Of a stretch of 24,887 nt of DNA, positions 23,492 through 24,887 are shown in pieces; the first letter of the stretch is position 1, and every line of letters begins with the position of its first letter. The notes below the pieces were generated by a model. It saw only the letters and a list, made by a program, of their open reading frames with translations, made no database searches and was not told where the DNA came from. This DNA is from Faecalicatena fissicatena. GTDB lineage: Bacteria; Bacillota; Clostridia; Lachnospirales; Lachnospiraceae. The stretch is taken from NCBI GenBank assembly GCA_001028025.1, contig LDAQ01000127.1, forward strand, positions 1 to 24,887. Direction: 5' to 3'. Both the position numbers and the translations under genes were made by a program.

Positions 23492-23639
23492 TGGTGCATC
23501 AAGGCGGGATGGAGTGACTCTCATCCGTGGGGCTTCTGGACCAGTGAGGCGGATTGAGCTGGATAGGCGGAACGAAGTAGATGGGGAGGTTTATGCGATA
23601 CCGCTTAGCAGGTACCCCTTCTCAAAAAAAAGAGAACAA
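23492..23639. other. Non-coding stretch between giant hairpin and transporter terminator
   Basis: No gene supported. GTGCATCAAGGC (23494-23505) is repeated exactly at 4513-4524. A weak dyad GGATG/CATCC lies at 23507-23526. Confidence 0.3.
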
Positions 23640-23670
23640 AAAAGAGACTGCAAAAACGTGCAGTCCCTTT
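23640..23670 (-). terminator. Intrinsic terminator of the POT transporter gene
   Basis: Read on the minus strand, TGCAGTC pairs with GACTGCA (23665-23659 with 23652-23646) and the stem extends to 12 positions with one mismatch. It is followed by TTTTTTG and a further T run. It begins about 6 nt after the stop codon. Confidence 0.8.
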
Positions 23671-23675
23671 TACGT

Positions 23676-24887
23676 TTATTCTTCCTCAGCCAGTTTATCC
23701 AGCTTGCCGCTCATTGCCCAGAGGATTAATCCAAGGACGATTACGACAGCTGCTACAACTCCGTATCCGGCCTGGAACGGAACTGTCTTCAGGAATGCAT
23801 ACAGTGCCGGGTAGATACATGTTGCAAAGAATACTGCGATTGGCCACAGACCAAGCAGAAGTCCCAGTACTTTAGCAGGTGCGAACATTGTGATGAAAGA
23901 GTTGCCAAGTGGAGAGAATACCATCTCACCGATTGACATCAGCAGGGATACGAATACGATCCAGATAAGTGCAGCCTGACCTTCACCTCTGATCATATCA
24001 GCTAATACCATGATTACGAATGAGAATCCAACTAAAATCATACCCAATGCTGTTTTCTTGAACATACTCAGATCACCCTTAGGACGTTTTGCCATTTTAG
24101 CCCAGACAATAGCAAGAACTGGTCCGAGAATAATACATGTCAGTGCATTCATTGAATCAAAGAATGAAGTAGGAACCTGCCATCCTCCGATGAACCAGTT
24201 TGCATGATTCAGGAAGTCTGAGCCTTCGCCCCATCCAAAGTAATAGTAAGCAGGCATATATGCCAGATACCATACCAGCCAGAATACAATTGAGAACACT
24301 GTGACAAGGATGATAGCAAGGATACGCTTTTTGTCACCCTTTGTAAGTGGTTTACTTGCTTCTTCTTTTTTCTTGTTGCTGTCAATAAACTTTCTCTGGT
24401 CATGCTTGAATGGTTTTTTACCGGCATCACCAAGAGATTTCTGATTAAGTGCAAACCAGAGAGCATCGATGAACAGGAAGATTGCACAGAGCAGGAAAAC
24501 AGTGTTGAAGGTTGTTTTTACGCCTGCAAGCCCTGTGATCGGCAGAATAGCAATAAAAGTTGTTCCGATGAATGAACCAACGTTTACAAATGAATACTGA
24601 ATAGAAAATGCATTGTTCAAATCATCTTTGTCTTCAAATAAAAGGCCGTTAACTCCTGAAAGATTACCTTTAAATAAACCGGTACCTATTGAAACAAGTG
24701 CGATCATAACCCAGACAAGAGTTGTGGAATTTGCCTGCCATGTACATAAGTAGCCAAGCCCCATCAAAACCATTCCGGCAATAACACAGATTCTTGGGCT
24801 GAGCCAGTAGTCTGCAATGTATCCTCCAAAGATTGGTGTAATATAGGTTGCTGCTACAAAGAATGCTGCTTGAGTTTCCGCAAAATG
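23676..24887 (-). CDS. POT/PTR2-family peptide:proton symporter, 5' end cut by the window
   Basis: This integral membrane importer of di- and tripeptides is driven by protons. The window shows 403 C-terminal residues; the first helix and the ExxER motif lie beyond 24887, so the gene is partial here. The visible start, TYITPIFGGYIADYWLSPR, matches the conserved GGxxAD loop after TM2 of the POT family. FKGNLSGVNGLLF and FSIQYSFVNVGSFIG are the TM4-TM5 region. A charged linker (about KKPFKHDQRKFIDSNKKK) links the halves; the end is KLDKLAEEE. The ATG at 24773 is internal and not the start. It is convergent with leuA. Function as peptide uptake is typical of the family; specificity is not shown. 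Confidence 0.85.
   Translation of the reverse strand, partial: HFAETQAAFFVAATYITPIFGGYIADYWLSPRICVIAGMVLMGLGYLCTWQANSTTLVWVMIALVSIGTGLFKGNLSGVNGLLFEDKDDLNNAFSIQYSFVNVGSFIGTTFIAILPITGLAGVKTTFNTVFLLCAIFLFIDALWFALNQKSLGDAGKKPFKHDQRKFIDSNKKKEEASKPLTKGDKKRILAIILVTVFSIVFWLVWYLAYMPAYYYFGWGEGSDFLNHANWFIGGWQVPTSFFDSMNALTCIILGPVLAIVWAKMAKRPKGDLSMFKKTALGMILVGFSFVIMVLADMIRGEGQAALIWIVFVSLLMSIGEMVFSPLGNSFITMFAPAKVLGLLLGLWPIAVFFATCIYPALYAFLKTVPFQAGYGVVAAVVIVLGLILWAMSGKLDKLAEEE

Noticed and set aside
23514..23814. Short plus-strand frames near the POT gene
   Set aside because: No domain; they overlap the transporter terminator and the antisense of its coding region.

Overview
This window reads as ordinary chromosome from a Gram-positive Clostridia, most likely a Lachnospiraceae. 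The reasons are strong GGAGG ribosome sites, moderate GC, a two-subunit iron-sulfur serine dehydratase, the MurT/GatD pair, ScpA/ScpB, D-Ala-D-Ala carboxypeptidases with acidic linkers, and a FliB-type fragment. I see no phage, IS element, CRISPR array, rRNA or tRNA.

Layout. 1-1628: sdaAB-sdaAA, L-serine dehydratase. 1643-4489: a promoter, a yybP-ykoY (Mn2+) riboswitch with its terminator, and the P-type ATPase it controls. 4627-6039 (-): an APC-family amino-acid/amine permease. 6308-6605: a 298-nt almost perfect hairpin. 6620-8736 (-): murT-gatD, which amidates lipid II. 9054-11483: a second, CtpE-like P-type ATPase. 11636-12815 (-): a J-domain protein and a 58-aa protein. 13093-15233: a DUF1848 protein, a 49-codon stump of a FliB-like gene, and a zinc alcohol dehydrogenase. 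15333-16664: a D-Ala-D-Ala carboxypeptidase whose ribosome site lies inside a terminator-like hairpin. 16811-18344: deoC and a YkuE-like phosphoesterase. 18449-19779: scpA-scpB. 19859-21133: a second D-Ala-D-Ala carboxypeptidase. 21225-23213: 2-isopropylmalate synthase fused to an AraC-type DNA-binding domain. 23239-23491: a second giant hairpin. 23676 to the end (-): a POT peptide transporter cut by the window edge.

Themes. Cell-wall work recurs (murT-gatD and two carboxypeptidases). Cation handling recurs (two P-type ATPases, one under Mn2+ control). Amino-acid metabolism recurs (serine breakdown, leucine synthesis, an amino-acid permease, a peptide transporter).

Two observations stand out. 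The first is the LeuA-AraC fusion: a complete leucine-pathway enzyme, with its allosteric domain, joined in frame to a complete pair of AraC helix-turn-helix motifs. The second is a family of long dyad elements placed just behind stop codons. Two full copies (6308-6605 and 23243-23491) share little stem sequence, but share one architecture: a long stem capped by two hairpins, with an identical ATCAG loop on one strand and a GTGATT/AATCAC hairpin. Two shorter or decayed relatives lie at 4533-4614 and 11484-11632. All statements come from reading the sequence; no search or folding program was run.
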